A stretch of 64,000 nt of DNA from an uncultured Oscillospiraceae bacterium (GCA_949297075.1 CASFRX010000051.1:1-64000); one strand, 5' to 3'. Positions 14,591 to 27,601 are shown, counted from the stretch's first letter. Numbers and translations: made by a program. The notes: generated by a model not told the origin, from the sequence alone.

Positions 14591-15130
14591 CTATTCTTCC
14601 ATCTGGCGCCCTAAGAAATTTGCCGCAACCTGAACAAGCTTAATATCCGCCTGAGTAGGTGCGCTCAATTTCTCATCGCCGAGCAGCACAACCGCACCCG
14701 AAACATCTCCTGCTGCAATAATCGGCGAAGCCACTGTAGCCATGCGGTCAATACCCGTTGCAGGGTTCATCCCCTCGCCGGACGATTTGGCAACATAGTT
14801 TTCACGGCGCTCCATATAGCCTTCAAGCTCCTGAGAAAGCTGTCTATCCAAAACTTCTTTCTTGGGTATGCCGGCGCAGGCAATAACCCTATCCCTATCA
14901 CAAATTAGTATCGGCAAATTTGTGCCCCTGTGCAAAACCTCCGCATACTGCGCCGCAATAGTGGAAAGCTCACCCACCGGCGAATACTTTTTGAAAATAA
15001 CCTCTCCCTCCGGCGCTGTGAATATCTCCAACGGGTCGCCTTCACGGATACGCATTGTGCGGCGGATTTCCTTGGGTATGACTACTCTGCCCAAATCATC
15101 AATTCTACGAACTATTCCTGTTGCTTTCAT
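14591..15130 (-). CDS. spoVT: Stage V sporulation regulator SpoVT
   Basis: 179 residues. N-terminal AbrB-type DNA-binding domain (ATGIVRRIDDLGRVVIPKEI, residues 3-22) and C-terminal GAF-like domain with GIDRMATVASPIIAAGDVSG. In Bacillus SpoVT tunes sigma-G genes in the forespore; its presence indicates a spore-forming lineage. ATG at 15130 is preceded by AAAGGGG; the frame extends upstream to 15208 but without a ribosome binding site and beyond the family N-terminus. Monocistronic, with its own terminator. Confidence 0.95.
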   Translation of the reverse strand: MKATGIVRRIDDLGRVVIPKEIRRTMRIREGDPLEIFTAPEGEVIFKKYSPVGELSTIAAQYAEVLHRGTNLPILICDRDRVIACAGIPKKEVLDRQLSQELEGYMERRENYVAKSSGEGMNPATGIDRMATVASPIIAAGDVSGAVVLLGDEKLSAPTQADIKLVQVAANFLGRQMEE

Positions 15131-15316
15131 ATTATATAAATCCCCTTTAATTACAAATTGTGTCGTTATTATCTGTATTTTTAGGAGCTTTATACTGCTC
15201 AAAAGCAATCATTTTTTACCAACAACCGTCAGTTGTAAAATAAACTATTTGCAGTTGATTGCATCTTTATTTTTTTATGAGTAAAATAAAACAAAAGAAG
15301 AAGAGGAGGATGTATT

Positions 15317-16888
15317 ATGAATTTAGGTAACGCCATCAACAAGCTGAGAAATGATGCCCATCTTTCCCAAGGACAGTTCGCAACACTATTTGGGGTTTCA
15401 CAGCAGTCCGTTCAAAAATGGGAAAACGGAGATTCTGTTCCCGAACTAAATAAAATCATAAAAATTTCCAAACATTTCGGTGTTTCGCTTGATGCCTTAA
15501 TTTTGGGAAATGACAATCGTATTGTAGAAGAAATGAAAGGAACCAATCAAATAAAGCCGCAATATGCTAATATTCATGATTGGGAATTTTATTCCTCTAA
15601 TTTACTGACAGAATATCAGCAATCCATCGAAGAAGGTTTGGATATCGAAGCATATAAGGATGTTTTTTTAGCAGTTTCAAGAATTCCAAAAGACGAACGC
15701 AAGAAAAAATTCGGCGATATTCTTTTTGATGTTGTAATAAGTGCGAATCAAAAGGAAGGCTATCCATATATAGAACCGTCCGATCTGGAAACAATAAGGA
15801 ATTTGAGAACTCCTTATTCCTATAAAAAAAATAACACCATGAAATTAGAAAGCAAAATACATGGTGCATGGATGGGCAGAGTTTGCGGGTGTTTGCTTGG
15901 CAAAACCGTTGAGGGCATTCGCACAGATGAACTGATTCCTTTCTTAAAAGAAACAGGGAATTATCCTATGCATAGGTATATTTTGTATAGCGATTTGGAT
16001 AAGGTCAATCTCAACAAATATAAATTTGGTTTTCATAGCAGATGTTATGCCGACACTGCCCATGGCATGCCGGTGGATGACGACACTAATTATACCGTTC
16101 TGTATCAAGAGGTCATTGAAAAATACGGCAGAGACTTTACGCCGTTTGACATTTCGCGCGCTTGGCTTGCCTATCAACCAAAGGATGCCTATTGTACCGC
16201 AGAAAGAGTTGCCTTTTGCAATTTTGTAAAAGGATATACTCCACCTAAATCTGCCATTTATAAAAATCCCTATCGCGAGTGGATCGGAGCACAGATACGA
16301 GCCGACTATTTTGGATATATTAACCTGGGAAATCCTGAGCTTGCTGCCGAAATGGCTTGGCGAGATGCGTCCATATCCCATACCAAAAACGGTATTTACG
16401 GAGAGATGTTTGTGGCAGCCATGCTCGCAGTTGCCGCAGAAACAAATAATATAAAAGATATTATACTTGGCGGCCTTGCTGAAATCCCGCATACATCCAG
16501 ATTATATAAAGAGATTATATCTGTATCGGACGGATTTGAAAATGGCGTTTCTCAAAGTGAATGCTTTAAAGCTATTCATACAAAATACGATGAGCATAGC
16601 GCTCACGATTGGTGCCACACCATTTCTAATGCAATGATCGTAGCAGCATCTTTACTCTATGGACAGGGTGATTACGGCAAATCGATCTGTATTGCAGTTG
16701 AAGCCGGTTTCGATACGGACTGTAACGGTGCTACTGTCGGTTCTGTTCTCGGTATGGCAAATGGAATAGAGTCTATCCCTGACTACTGGACAAAACCAGT
16801 AAATGACATATTGCACACATCCATTTTCGGCGTTAATACCGTTAAGATAAGCGATAGAGTAAAGCTTACATTAGAACACATTAAATAA
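15317..16888 (+). CDS. XRE-type HTH fused to ADP-ribosylglycohydrolase
   Basis: 523 residues. Residues 3-65 are a Cro/C1-type helix-turn-helix (LSQGQFATLFGVSQQSVQKW), residues 85-170 a linker, and residues 178-515 an ADP-ribosylglycohydrolase (DraG/ARH) domain. The two metal-binding motifs are intact: Asp254-Asp255-Asp256-Thr257 and FDTDCNGATVG with Asp466 and Asp468. ARH enzymes remove ADP-ribose from Arg or other acceptors, or hydrolyse related N-glycosides. The fusion suggests a DNA-bound or ligand-sensing hydrolase. ATG after GAGGAGG. Stands alone between spoVT (divergent) and a terminator, next to the accessory region. Target unknown. Confidence 0.88.
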   Translation: MNLGNAINKLRNDAHLSQGQFATLFGVSQQSVQKWENGDSVPELNKIIKISKHFGVSLDALILGNDNRIVEEMKGTNQIKPQYANIHDWEFYSSNLLTEYQQSIEEGLDIEAYKDVFLAVSRIPKDERKKKFGDILFDVVISANQKEGYPYIEPSDLETIRNLRTPYSYKKNNTMKLESKIHGAWMGRVCGCLLGKTVEGIRTDELIPFLKETGNYPMHRYILYSDLDKVNLNKYKFGFHSRCYADTAHGMPVDDDTNYTVLYQEVIEKYGRDFTPFDISRAWLAYQPKDAYCTAERVAFCNFVKGYTPPKSAIYKNPYREWIGAQIRADYFGYINLGNPELAAEMAWRDASISHTKNGIYGEMFVAAMLAVAAETNNIKDIILGGLAEIPHTSRLYKEIISVSDGFENGVSQSECFKAIHTKYDEHSAHDWCHTISNAMIVAASLLYGQGDYGKSICIAVEAGFDTDCNGATVGSVLGMANGIESIPDYWTKPVNDILHTSIFGVNTVKISDRVKLTLEHIK

Positions 16889-16902
16889 TGTTATATTAGC
16901 AA

Positions 16903-16935
16903 AAGGGGCTGTCGCACTAAGACAGCCCCTTGTTT
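16903..16935. terminator. Bidirectional terminator between convergent genes
   Basis: AAGGGGCTGTC (16903-16913) pairs perfectly with GACAGCCCCTT (16921-16931); T-rich on both flanks, serving the ARH fusion (+) and kdgK (-). Confidence 0.85.
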
Positions 16936-16941
16936 ATTATT

Positions 16942-17970
16942 TTATCTTTGAACTCGACCTGAGGCATTACCGCCGGCAAGCTTTTCAACCTCTTCAAGCG
17001 TTACGAAGTTATAGTCGCCCTCGATTGAATGTTTGAGAGCTGAAGCCGCAACTGCGAACTCAACAGCGCCTTGAGTATCCTTGCCGCTGAGGAGAGAATA
17101 AATAAGTCCTCCACCAAAGCTGTCACCGCCGCCTACACGGTCGATGATATGCAGGTGATAAACCTTTGAGAAGCAATATTCATTGCTTGCTGCATCAAAG
17201 AGCATCGCACTCCAATCGTTATCAAACGCACTCTTGCTTTCGCGCAAAGTGATAGCGACCTTTTCAAATCCGAATTTATCAGCAAGCTGACGGGCAACGG
17301 ACTTGTAGCCCTCTTTATTCAGCTCGCCTGCTGTGATATCGGTGTTCTCAGCCTCAATACCGAAAACATCCTTTGCATCTTCTTCATTGGAGATGCAGAC
17401 ATCGACATATTGACAAAGCTCAGTCATTGCGGCTCTTGCCTCGTCACGGGTCCAGAGCTTGCCGCGGTAGTTGAGGTCACAGCTGATTTTGACGCCGTGC
17501 GCCTTAGCGGCAACACAAGCCTGCTTGCAGATTTCTACGAGATTGCCGCCTAAAGCGGGAGTAATGCCTGTGAAATGGAACCAATCTGCGCCTTCAAAAA
17601 TCTTATCCCAATCAAAATCTTCTGCCTTAGCTTCGGCAATAGCACTGTGGGCGCGGTCATAAATACAGACGCTGCCACGCTGAGATGCACCCTTTTCAAG
17701 GAAGTAAATACCTACTCTGTCGCCGCCTCGTGTAATATCAGCTGTGTTTACGCCGTATTTACGAAGAGAATTGACAGCCATCTGACCGATTGCGTGCTTG
17801 GGAAGCTTTGTTACAAAGTGAGCATCAAATCCGTAATTTGCAAGTGAAACGGCAACATTGGCCTCGCCGCCGCCAAAGGTAGCTTCAAAGGAATCCGCCT
17901 GAATAAAACGAAGATAATCATAGGGCTGTAAGCGGAGCATAAGCTCACCGAAAGTTACTACTTTTGCCAT
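16942..17970 (-). CDS. kdgK: 2-keto-3-deoxygluconate kinase
   Basis: PfkB-family sugar kinase, 342 residues, which phosphorylates KDG to KDPG in hexuronate catabolism. Near the N-terminus is the substrate-side motif FGGGEANVAVSLA; near the C-terminus is the anion hole with catalytic Asp in DRVGGGDSFGGGL. Its assignment to KDG rests on the adjoining aldolase and uxuA/uxuB genes. ATG overlaps the aldolase stop by one base (TAATG) with AAGGAGG inside the aldolase end. Last gene of the operon. Confidence 0.93.
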   Translation of the reverse strand: MAKVVTFGELMLRLQPYDYLRFIQADSFEATFGGGEANVAVSLANYGFDAHFVTKLPKHAIGQMAVNSLRKYGVNTADITRGGDRVGIYFLEKGASQRGSVCIYDRAHSAIAEAKAEDFDWDKIFEGADWFHFTGITPALGGNLVEICKQACVAAKAHGVKISCDLNYRGKLWTRDEARAAMTELCQYVDVCISNEEDAKDVFGIEAENTDITAGELNKEGYKSVARQLADKFGFEKVAITLRESKSAFDNDWSAMLFDAASNEYCFSKVYHLHIIDRVGGGDSFGGGLIYSLLSGKDTQGAVEFAVAASALKHSIEGDYNFVTLEEVEKLAGGNASGRVQR

Positions 17971-18611
17971 TAGCCTCTTGCCTCCTTAACAATTTCAACC
18001 GATTTTTTGCAAAGAGCGGTAATTTCATCCCACTTGCCGTTATCAATAAGGTCAGCCGTTACCATATAGGAGCCACCGCAGGCCGCAATAACAGGGCACG
18101 AGAGATATTCGCCTAAATTTTTAAGAGAAATGCCGCCTGTGGGCATGACCTTAAACATGGGGAACGGAGCTGACATTGCTTTGATTTTTGCAAGGCCGCC
18201 GCTCTGCTCGGCAGGGAAGAATTTGAGGACTTCAAGACCAAGTTTATATGCCGCATGGTAATCTGTAGGAGTGGTACAGCCGGCATAAATCTCAATGCCC
18301 TTTTCCTGACAGTATTTTACAATTTCAACATCAAGGCCGGGTGTAACAATGAATTTTGCGCCTGCCTCCATAGCTTCGTCAACCTGAGCCGTAGTCATAA
18401 CAGTGCCTGCTCCTACGAGCATTTCGGGAACATTTTCGCTCATGAGCCTAATTGCAGTTGCCGCACCCGCCGCACGGAAAGTAACCTCCGCAACAGGCAC
18501 ACCGCCGGCTACAAGAGCCTTTGCAAGGTCAACTGCATCACGCTCAGGATTATTGAGCTTAATTACCGGCACAACGCCGATAGATGAAATTTTTTCTGAA
18601 ATAGAATTCAT
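17970..18611 (-). CDS. eda: KDPG aldolase
   Basis: 213 residues, class I aldolase splitting 2-keto-3-deoxy-6-phosphogluconate into pyruvate and glyceraldehyde-3-phosphate, the final Entner-Doudoroff step. Glu42 and Arg46 in AEVTFRAAGA, GAGTVMT, the substrate-binding FIVTPGLD, Schiff-base Lys130 in LEVLKFFPAEQ, and phosphate-binding MPTGGI are all in place. ATG with AAGGAGAG upstream. Fourth gene of the uronate operon, between the SDR and kdgK. Confidence 0.95.
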   Translation of the reverse strand: MNSISEKISSIGVVPVIKLNNPERDAVDLAKALVAGGVPVAEVTFRAAGAATAIRLMSENVPEMLVGAGTVMTTAQVDEAMEAGAKFIVTPGLDVEIVKYCQEKGIEIYAGCTTPTDYHAAYKLGLEVLKFFPAEQSGGLAKIKAMSAPFPMFKVMPTGGISLKNLGEYLSCPVIAACGGSYMVTADLIDNGKWDEITALCKKSVEIVKEARG

Positions 18612-18633
18612 TTTAACTCTCTCCTTAAACTAT

Positions 18634-19485
18634 TTATACACCTGAATAAGCTGAGAAACCGCCGTCTACGGGGATTACAACACCTGTAATAAAGCTTGCA
18701 GCCTCGTTATTGAGCAGGAACAAAAGACTGCCGTCCAGCTCTTTGCTCTCGCCGAAACGACCCATAGGAGTAGCGGCAAGAATTTTGCCTGTACGGGCTG
18801 TGGGGGAACCGTCGGGATTCCAGAGAAGAGCCGCATTCTGCTTTGTTGAGAAAAAGCCGGGAGCGATTGCATTTACTCTGATGCCGACTCTGCTGAAATG
18901 AACTGCAAGCCACTGTGTAAAGTTGGAAATAGCGGCCTTTGCACCCGAATAAGCAGGGATTTTTGTAAGAGGTGTATATGCATTCATACTGCTAATATTG
19001 ATAATGTTGCAGCCCTCTCTGCCAACCATCTGTCGGGCAAAAGCTTGAGTCGGAATAAGAGTGCCGAGGAAGTTTAGGTTAAACACGAAGCCTACGCCTG
19101 CGCTGTCCAAATCGAAAAAGCTCTTTGTATCTGCGTCAATATCGCCGAGCTCAAAATATTCTTTATCCGTTGTTGCCTTGGCATTGTTGCCGCCTGCGCC
19201 GTTGATAAGAATATCGCATTTGCCCAAATCCTTTTCAACCTCATCAGCTACAGCGTAGCAAATCTCTTTATTGAGAACATCGCATTTATAAGCCTTTGCC
19301 TCTCCGCCCTCTTCACGGATTTTTGCGGCAACTTCTTCAGCTGCGGCATCGTTCAAATCAAGCAAAGCAACCTTTGCGCCTGCTCTTGCAAGTGTGAGAG
19401 AAAAAGCACTGCAAAGCACGCCGCCTGCGCCTGTTACAACGGCAACCTTACCGCTCAAATCGGTATTCAAAACATTCTTCTGCAT
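18634..19485 (-). CDS. uxuB: SDR-family D-mannonate (fructuronate) oxidoreductase
   Basis: 283 residues, classical short-chain dehydrogenase. Cofactor motif TGAGGVLCSAF (18-28), NAG-type motif INGAGG (94-99), catalytic Ser165/166, Tyr179 and Lys183 (YSGAK). Firmicutes use SDR proteins of this type (YjmF-like) for the fructuronate to mannonate reduction, and here it lies directly between uxuA and the KDPG aldolase. The substrate is inferred from context. ATG after AAGGAGG. Confidence 0.88.
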   Translation of the reverse strand: MQKNVLNTDLSGKVAVVTGAGGVLCSAFSLTLARAGAKVALLDLNDAAAEEVAAKIREEGGEAKAYKCDVLNKEICYAVADEVEKDLGKCDILINGAGGNNAKATTDKEYFELGDIDADTKSFFDLDSAGVGFVFNLNFLGTLIPTQAFARQMVGREGCNIINISSMNAYTPLTKIPAYSGAKAAISNFTQWLAVHFSRVGIRVNAIAPGFFSTKQNAALLWNPDGSPTARTGKILAATPMGRFGESKELDGSLLFLLNNEAASFITGVVIPVDGGFSAYSGV

Positions 19486-19509
19486 TATTATATCCTCCTT
19501 GAATAAGGT

Positions 19510-20556
19510 TTATTTACAATTCTTTTCGCAAGCTTCAAAAAGGCCGTTGATGTAGGCGGCTCCCAAAGCTCTGTCATAAAGCCCGTAGCCGGGTTTACCT
19601 GTTTCGCCCCAAATCATTCTGCCATGGTCAGGTCTTACATAGCCGTCAAAGCCTGTTTCAACAAGCGCCTTTGTGATTTCAAACATATCAAGACTGCCGC
19701 AATCGGAAAGATGACCGCTTTCTTCAAAGCTGCCGTCCTCCATGATGAGGATGTTTCTCATATGCATGAAAGCAATTCTGTCCATTGCGGAATACTTGCG
19801 AACCATAGCCACAACATCGTTGGATTTTGCACAGCCGAGGGAGCCTGTGCAAAGGCAAAGGCTGTTTGCAGGGCTGTCAACGATTTTTAACATTCTGTCA
19901 AGATTAGCTTCGTCTGTAATAATTCTGGGCAGACCGAAAATAGGATAAGGCGGATCATCGGGATGAATAGCCATACGGACTCCGCACTCCTCGGCAACAG
20001 GGATAACTGCCTTTAAGAACTTTTCAAAATTCTTCCAAAGACCCTCTGCACCGATTTCGCCGTAAGCGGAAATAAGCTCTCTGACCTCGCTCTGAGAATA
20101 GCTTGAATCCCAGCCGGGAAGATGAATATCATCCTTCAAGGGATCAAGGCCCTTCATCTGCTCCCAATACATAACAAGGCTTGTGGAGCCGTCTGCCGCC
20201 ACTTTATCAAGCTGAGTTCTCGTCCAGTCGAAAACAGGCATAAAATTATATGTTACGCATTTAACGCCGTATTTTGCACATCTGCGAATATTCTCACAGT
20301 AGTTGGCAATATATTTGTCAACCTCTCCCCTGCCGAGCTTAATATCCTCATGAACGGGAATTGACTCAACAACATCGAAAACCAGTCCGTTATCGGAGCA
20401 CTGCTTTGCCATCTTTTCGATAGCTTCCTCAGGCCAGACTTCACCGGGCTTAACATCATAAATTGCGCTGACGATGCTGTGCATATTGGGAATCTGACGA
20501 ATGTACTGCAAGGAAATCGGGTCGCTTTCGCCGTACCAGCGGAATGACATTTTCAT
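19510..20556 (-). CDS. uxuA: Mannonate dehydratase
   Basis: 348 residues, UxuA family (xylose-isomerase-like TIM barrel), removing water from D-mannonate to give 2-keto-3-deoxygluconate. Family segments FRWYGESDPISL at the start, PVFDWTRT, MAIHPDDPPYPIFGLPRI (metal-ligand His region), LCTGSLG, FMHMRN and RPDHGRMIWGE are present. ATG after AGGAGG. Second gene of the operon after the GH43-like hydrolase. No uronate isomerase or transporter is in the window. Confidence 0.96.
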   Translation of the reverse strand: MKMSFRWYGESDPISLQYIRQIPNMHSIVSAIYDVKPGEVWPEEAIEKMAKQCSDNGLVFDVVESIPVHEDIKLGRGEVDKYIANYCENIRRCAKYGVKCVTYNFMPVFDWTRTQLDKVAADGSTSLVMYWEQMKGLDPLKDDIHLPGWDSSYSQSEVRELISAYGEIGAEGLWKNFEKFLKAVIPVAEECGVRMAIHPDDPPYPIFGLPRIITDEANLDRMLKIVDSPANSLCLCTGSLGCAKSNDVVAMVRKYSAMDRIAFMHMRNILIMEDGSFEESGHLSDCGSLDMFEITKALVETGFDGYVRPDHGRMIWGETGKPGYGLYDRALGAAYINGLFEACEKNCK

Positions 20557-20607
20557 TTGTGTATATCCTCCTGTTAAGTTGATATTATATATGTTATACT
20601 TGCCACA

Positions 20608-21540
20608 TTATAGCGCTTTTAATCTTTCGTATTCTTCGTTTGTTATTTCAATAACGCCGCCATGCTTAAAGCCGTATGGGAAATCGAACAGCTCATCGCA
20701 ACGCTTAAAATTGTTACTGCCGGGGTAAGACGCAACAAAAGGCACATAACCCATCTTCTCTTTTTCACAACCGAAGAAATCAATCAGCAAGCACCATCTG
20801 CCATCGGGCAAGGTGAGAGTTGTGGGAGCTTCATATGCACCGGGAGAAGCAAGCTGAGCCATCAGCTCTTCAAACTTTTCATCATGCTCATAGGGTCCGT
20901 AAAGGTTATCGGACACTGCGTGCATATTCATTGGCGGATTATCGGAATTTTTATAGAAAAGATGGTATTTATCCCCTACCTTGACAAGGTGAGAATCAAG
21001 GATTTCGTTGTTCTTTGTGAAAAACATTTTCGGCTCGGAAAAGGTTTCAAAATCCTTTGTAGTGCAGCAGTAAATCGACATATGAGTAAAGTTGTCCTCT
21101 TTGACGGTTGAGCCCCAATGAATTAAGTATTCCTCATTTTCTTCATCAAAGAAAATTTCAGGCGCCCAAAGGCAGCCGAAATCGTCTCGGCCGAAATAGA
21201 CTAATCTTTGCTCGGAAAAATTGACTAAATTTTCGGTTTTCCAAAGGCAGAGGTATTTACTGCCGGAGCTGTTGACCTTTTTCCAATCAACCCAATAATT
21301 TTCATCCATAATGTTGGCAATGCAAAGGTCGGTTGTCAGCACAACAAAGCCGCCTGTATGCAAACGGATAACCTCGATATCACGGCAGCCGCAGGTGCCC
21401 ATAGTGCTTGTCAAAACAGGCTCACCGCCGTTGACTTTTTCCCAATTCATTCCGTCACGGCTCACGGAAAAATAGACCTGTTCACCGTCGGGAGTAACCT
21501 TCTCTTTAAAATGAGAGAAAAGATAAGGAATAGCACACAC
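20608..21540 (-). CDS. GH43-like glycosidase
   Basis: About 310 residues with the five-bladed beta-propeller pattern of GH43: N-terminal YLFSHFKEK then VYFSVSRDGMNWEKVNGGEP, GCRDIEVIR, WAPEIFFDEENEEYLIHWGS, ILDSHLVKVGDKYHLFYKNS (central Asp/Glu region) and FKHGGVIEIT. GH43 enzymes cut arabinose, xylose or galactose side groups. The start is uncertain: GTG at 21540 overlaps the ribosome binding site AGGAGG, while ATT at 21531, eight bases after AGGAGG, would give the family N-terminus. No signal peptide, so it probably acts on imported oligosaccharides. First gene of the uronate operon. Confidence 0.78.
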   Translation of the reverse strand: MCAIPYLFSHFKEKVTPDGEQVYFSVSRDGMNWEKVNGGEPVLTSTMGTCGCRDIEVIRLHTGGFVVLTTDLCIANIMDENYWVDWKKVNSSGSKYLCLWKTENLVNFSEQRLVYFGRDDFGCLWAPEIFFDEENEEYLIHWGSTVKEDNFTHMSIYCCTTKDFETFSEPKMFFTKNNEILDSHLVKVGDKYHLFYKNSDNPPMNMHAVSDNLYGPYEHDEKFEELMAQLASPGAYEAPTTLTLPDGRWCLLIDFFGCEKEKMGYVPFVASYPGSNNFKRCDELFDFPYGFKHGGVIEITNEEYERLKAL

Positions 21541-21561
21541 CTCCTCATTATATTTTTCTAA

Positions 21562-21590
21562 ATTTTATCATTATTAAATATAAAATGCAA
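21562..21590 (-). promoter_or_regulatory. Promoter of the GH43-uxuA-uxuB-eda-kdgK operon
   Basis: Minus-strand TTGCAT, 17-bp spacer, TAAAAT, about 20 bases before the GH43-like start. Confidence 0.7.
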
Positions 21591-21649
21591 GTTAATAAGC
21601 AGAATAGTTTTGACTAATTTTTAGAAAATCAGCATTGTATGTTCGCTTT

Positions 21650-21690
21650 ACAACAAAAAATCAGCCTCAGAAAGAACTGAAGCTGATTTT
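21650..21690 (-). terminator. Terminator of the beta-galactosidase gene
   Basis: AAAATCAGCTTCAG with CTGAGGCTGATTTT (minus strand; 21657-21670 and 21677-21690, one mismatch), then TTTTGTTG. Separates this gene from the uronate operon. Confidence 0.8.
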
Positions 21691-21697
21691 CACTGTT

Positions 21698-25470
<3,773 letters not shown>

Positions 25471-25492
25471 TATTTTTCTCCTGTTACACATA

Positions 25493-25525
25493 TTAAAATA
25501 AAACCGGACATGATCCGGTTTTATT
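25493..25525 (-). terminator. Terminator of the LicD fusion gene
   Basis: A perfect 12-bp stem (25497-25508 with 25514-25525) and five-base loop, followed on the minus strand by TTAATA. Confidence 0.85.
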
Positions 25526-25531
25526 CTGTCT

Positions 25532-27508
25532 TTACAACACTTCTTCGTAAAGCTCGCCTGCAAGATTAGCAGAATGAGCATTCATATCCTGAGTTTCGGG
25601 ATAGAGATATTTGCCCAAATCCAATCGCATAAACTTATGGTCTGATAAACGCTCAGAAATCGGCAAAAGCTGCATATAGTGCTCGCCGTACCACATTTTC
25701 AGGTAGTTATCATAGCCCGCAGGAGCTTTAAAGGTAGCGTCTTCATATTTCATATCCACAAAATCGCCGAACCATTCAGCAGGGAATGCGCCTCGGTGAA
25801 GATTAAGACCTACGCCGTCAAGCAGATATTTGCTCCTTTTGCTCTTGCTGAACAGCTTGAGCGTTGCATCAAGGCAAAGGTGATAGAGCTTGAATGGCAC
25901 TAAACGCATAAGCGGAAGCAGCAGCTTTGTTTTACGGTAATGTATGCCTTTTCTTGCAAAATTTACCCAACGGATGTTTATTGCTCTGCGCCACATTTTA
26001 AGCAGGAAAATATGCATCTTCTGACCGATTTTGCTGTTTGCGGTTTTATCGAAAACCAAAACATCTATGAAAATGCCGTTTTGGATATCATCGTATCTGT
26101 TTGAGAATTTGGTGCTGAAATATGTATCTTTCAAGCGAACCTTATCAAAAACATAGTGTGAGGTAGGTTCGTCAATGTATGACTGGTAGCTCAGATGAGA
26201 CCGCAAGCTCTCAGGACAAACTTTCCTGAATTTGTCGTAATCCTCTCGGAGCATGCCGATATCCATATCATCATCCCAAGGGATAAAGCCCTGATGTCTT
26301 GCCGCACCCAAGAGAGTGCCGCCGACAAGGAAATATTTAATATCGTTTTCCTTGCAGATTTTGTCAATGTCTTCCATAATTTCAAGCTCAAGTTTTCTGA
26401 TTCGCTCAAGCTTGCCGTGATAAGCGCTGACAGGGAAACTTGCCACATAATCCTCCTCTGCCCTTGCAAGGATAGCTCTGTAAACAGCGTCTGCAAAGGA
26501 AAGCGCAAACGGCCAGCCAAAATTCCTGACCTTAAGGCTGCTCATGCCGTCATAACGGTTTTCAGGCATTTTTTCAACATCTTTAACATAGCTGATATCA
26601 GGATTTTTTTCATAGAATTTGTTGCAAAGAACCTGCTTGACATAATTTATCGTAAAGCTGTAATTGGTTGCGTTATATATGTTGCCGTTTTTGCCCAAAC
26701 TATCAACAAGGAAAAGAGCTGTAACAGCCTGCCTGATATAACAACCCGTGTGCCAAATCGCATTATCGGATGCCTTTATTGTGATTTTGTTATCATTGAT
26801 AAGCTCATCGAAAGCTTCGTTAAAGCCCACATTGCCCTCTGAACCCACAAAGGGACCGAAAATATTGTCGAAACGGACTGCCTTTATGCTGTTATTTCCG
26901 CCCTTTAAATAAGAACGGCAAAGCTCTTCCATTTCCAAAACAAGCTTGCCTTGATAACAGCTGCTATCCATTTGAACTACAGCTTCAAGCTCACGCTCCG
27001 AGCAGGCAACAATTCCGCCGGGGTGAGGATTTGAAAAATTGAAGATAGTTGCCAGAATAAATCGGCCGTTGCATTTTTCCGAAAGTTTTAGCCATTTTTC
27101 AAGGTCTGCAAGCTTTTCCTTTGCAAAATCAGGGTTCTTGCAGCCTTGAATTTTAAGGTTTGCAACATAATAAAAATGCTTGTCCTTTATATCGGTATAA
27201 GCCGAAGCGTAAGAATCCAAGCTATCGAAAAAGCCGAGATTACAGTTAGCTCCGTATTCCTCTTTTATTTCATCGTAAAAGTTTCGATTGTTTAATTCGC
27301 CGTTGCAAATTAGGTTTACTCTACCCTTGCCCTCTTTACCGGACACATATGCATAAAAGCCCATAAGATAGGCACAAAGCACACTCTCATCGCCAATAAT
27401 ATTTATCTCACTATCCGCAAACACTTCGGGGGTTTTCTTTTTCTTGGTCAGTTCCCTGCCTGCCGATCTTATTTCATCCAGAAAATACTGATTCATTAAT
27501 CTAATCAT
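25532..27508 (-). CDS. Degenerate epimerase domain fused to LicD phosphotransferase
   Basis: 658 residues in two parts. Residues 30-350 resemble an extended SDR (NAD-sugar epimerase): RFDNIFGPFVG and GNIYNATNYSFTINYVKQVL align with RLGYIYGP and QAYNVANELSTTTIANL of the intact epimerase at 28390. The glycine motif is lost (IIGDESVLCAY) and the Tyr-x3-Lys pair is disrupted (CYQGK), so it is probably inactive. Residues 365-640 are LicD, with FLVGGTLLGAARHQGFIPWD and the metal site DDDMD (412-416). LicD proteins move phosphocholine or other phospho-alditols onto surface polymers. ATG at 27496 is an alternative start. Divergent from the cytidylyltransferase/epimerase pair. Confidence 0.85.
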   Translation of the reverse strand: MIRLMNQYFLDEIRSAGRELTKKKKTPEVFADSEINIIGDESVLCAYLMGFYAYVSGKEGKGRVNLICNGELNNRNFYDEIKEEYGANCNLGFFDSLDSYASAYTDIKDKHFYYVANLKIQGCKNPDFAKEKLADLEKWLKLSEKCNGRFILATIFNFSNPHPGGIVACSERELEAVVQMDSSCYQGKLVLEMEELCRSYLKGGNNSIKAVRFDNIFGPFVGSEGNVGFNEAFDELINDNKITIKASDNAIWHTGCYIRQAVTALFLVDSLGKNGNIYNATNYSFTINYVKQVLCNKFYEKNPDISYVKDVEKMPENRYDGMSSLKVRNFGWPFALSFADAVYRAILARAEEDYVASFPVSAYHGKLERIRKLELEIMEDIDKICKENDIKYFLVGGTLLGAARHQGFIPWDDDMDIGMLREDYDKFRKVCPESLRSHLSYQSYIDEPTSHYVFDKVRLKDTYFSTKFSNRYDDIQNGIFIDVLVFDKTANSKIGQKMHIFLLKMWRRAINIRWVNFARKGIHYRKTKLLLPLMRLVPFKLYHLCLDATLKLFSKSKRSKYLLDGVGLNLHRGAFPAEWFGDFVDMKYEDATFKAPAGYDNYLKMWYGEHYMQLLPISERLSDHKFMRLDLGKYLYPETQDMNAHSANLAGELYEEVL

Positions 27509-27559
27509 TTCCTTTCACATGTAAAACAAATGAATTAACAGATATTTCATGCACCATGT

Positions 27560-27589
27560 ATTTTACTATAAATACATAGCATTTGTCAA
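27560..27589 (-). promoter_or_regulatory. Promoter of the LicD fusion gene
   Basis: Minus-strand TTGACA, 18-bp spacer, TAAAAT. Its -35 lies 12 bases from the -35 of the divergent promoter. Confidence 0.7.
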
Positions 27590-27601
27590 CTTAATATAAC
27601 A

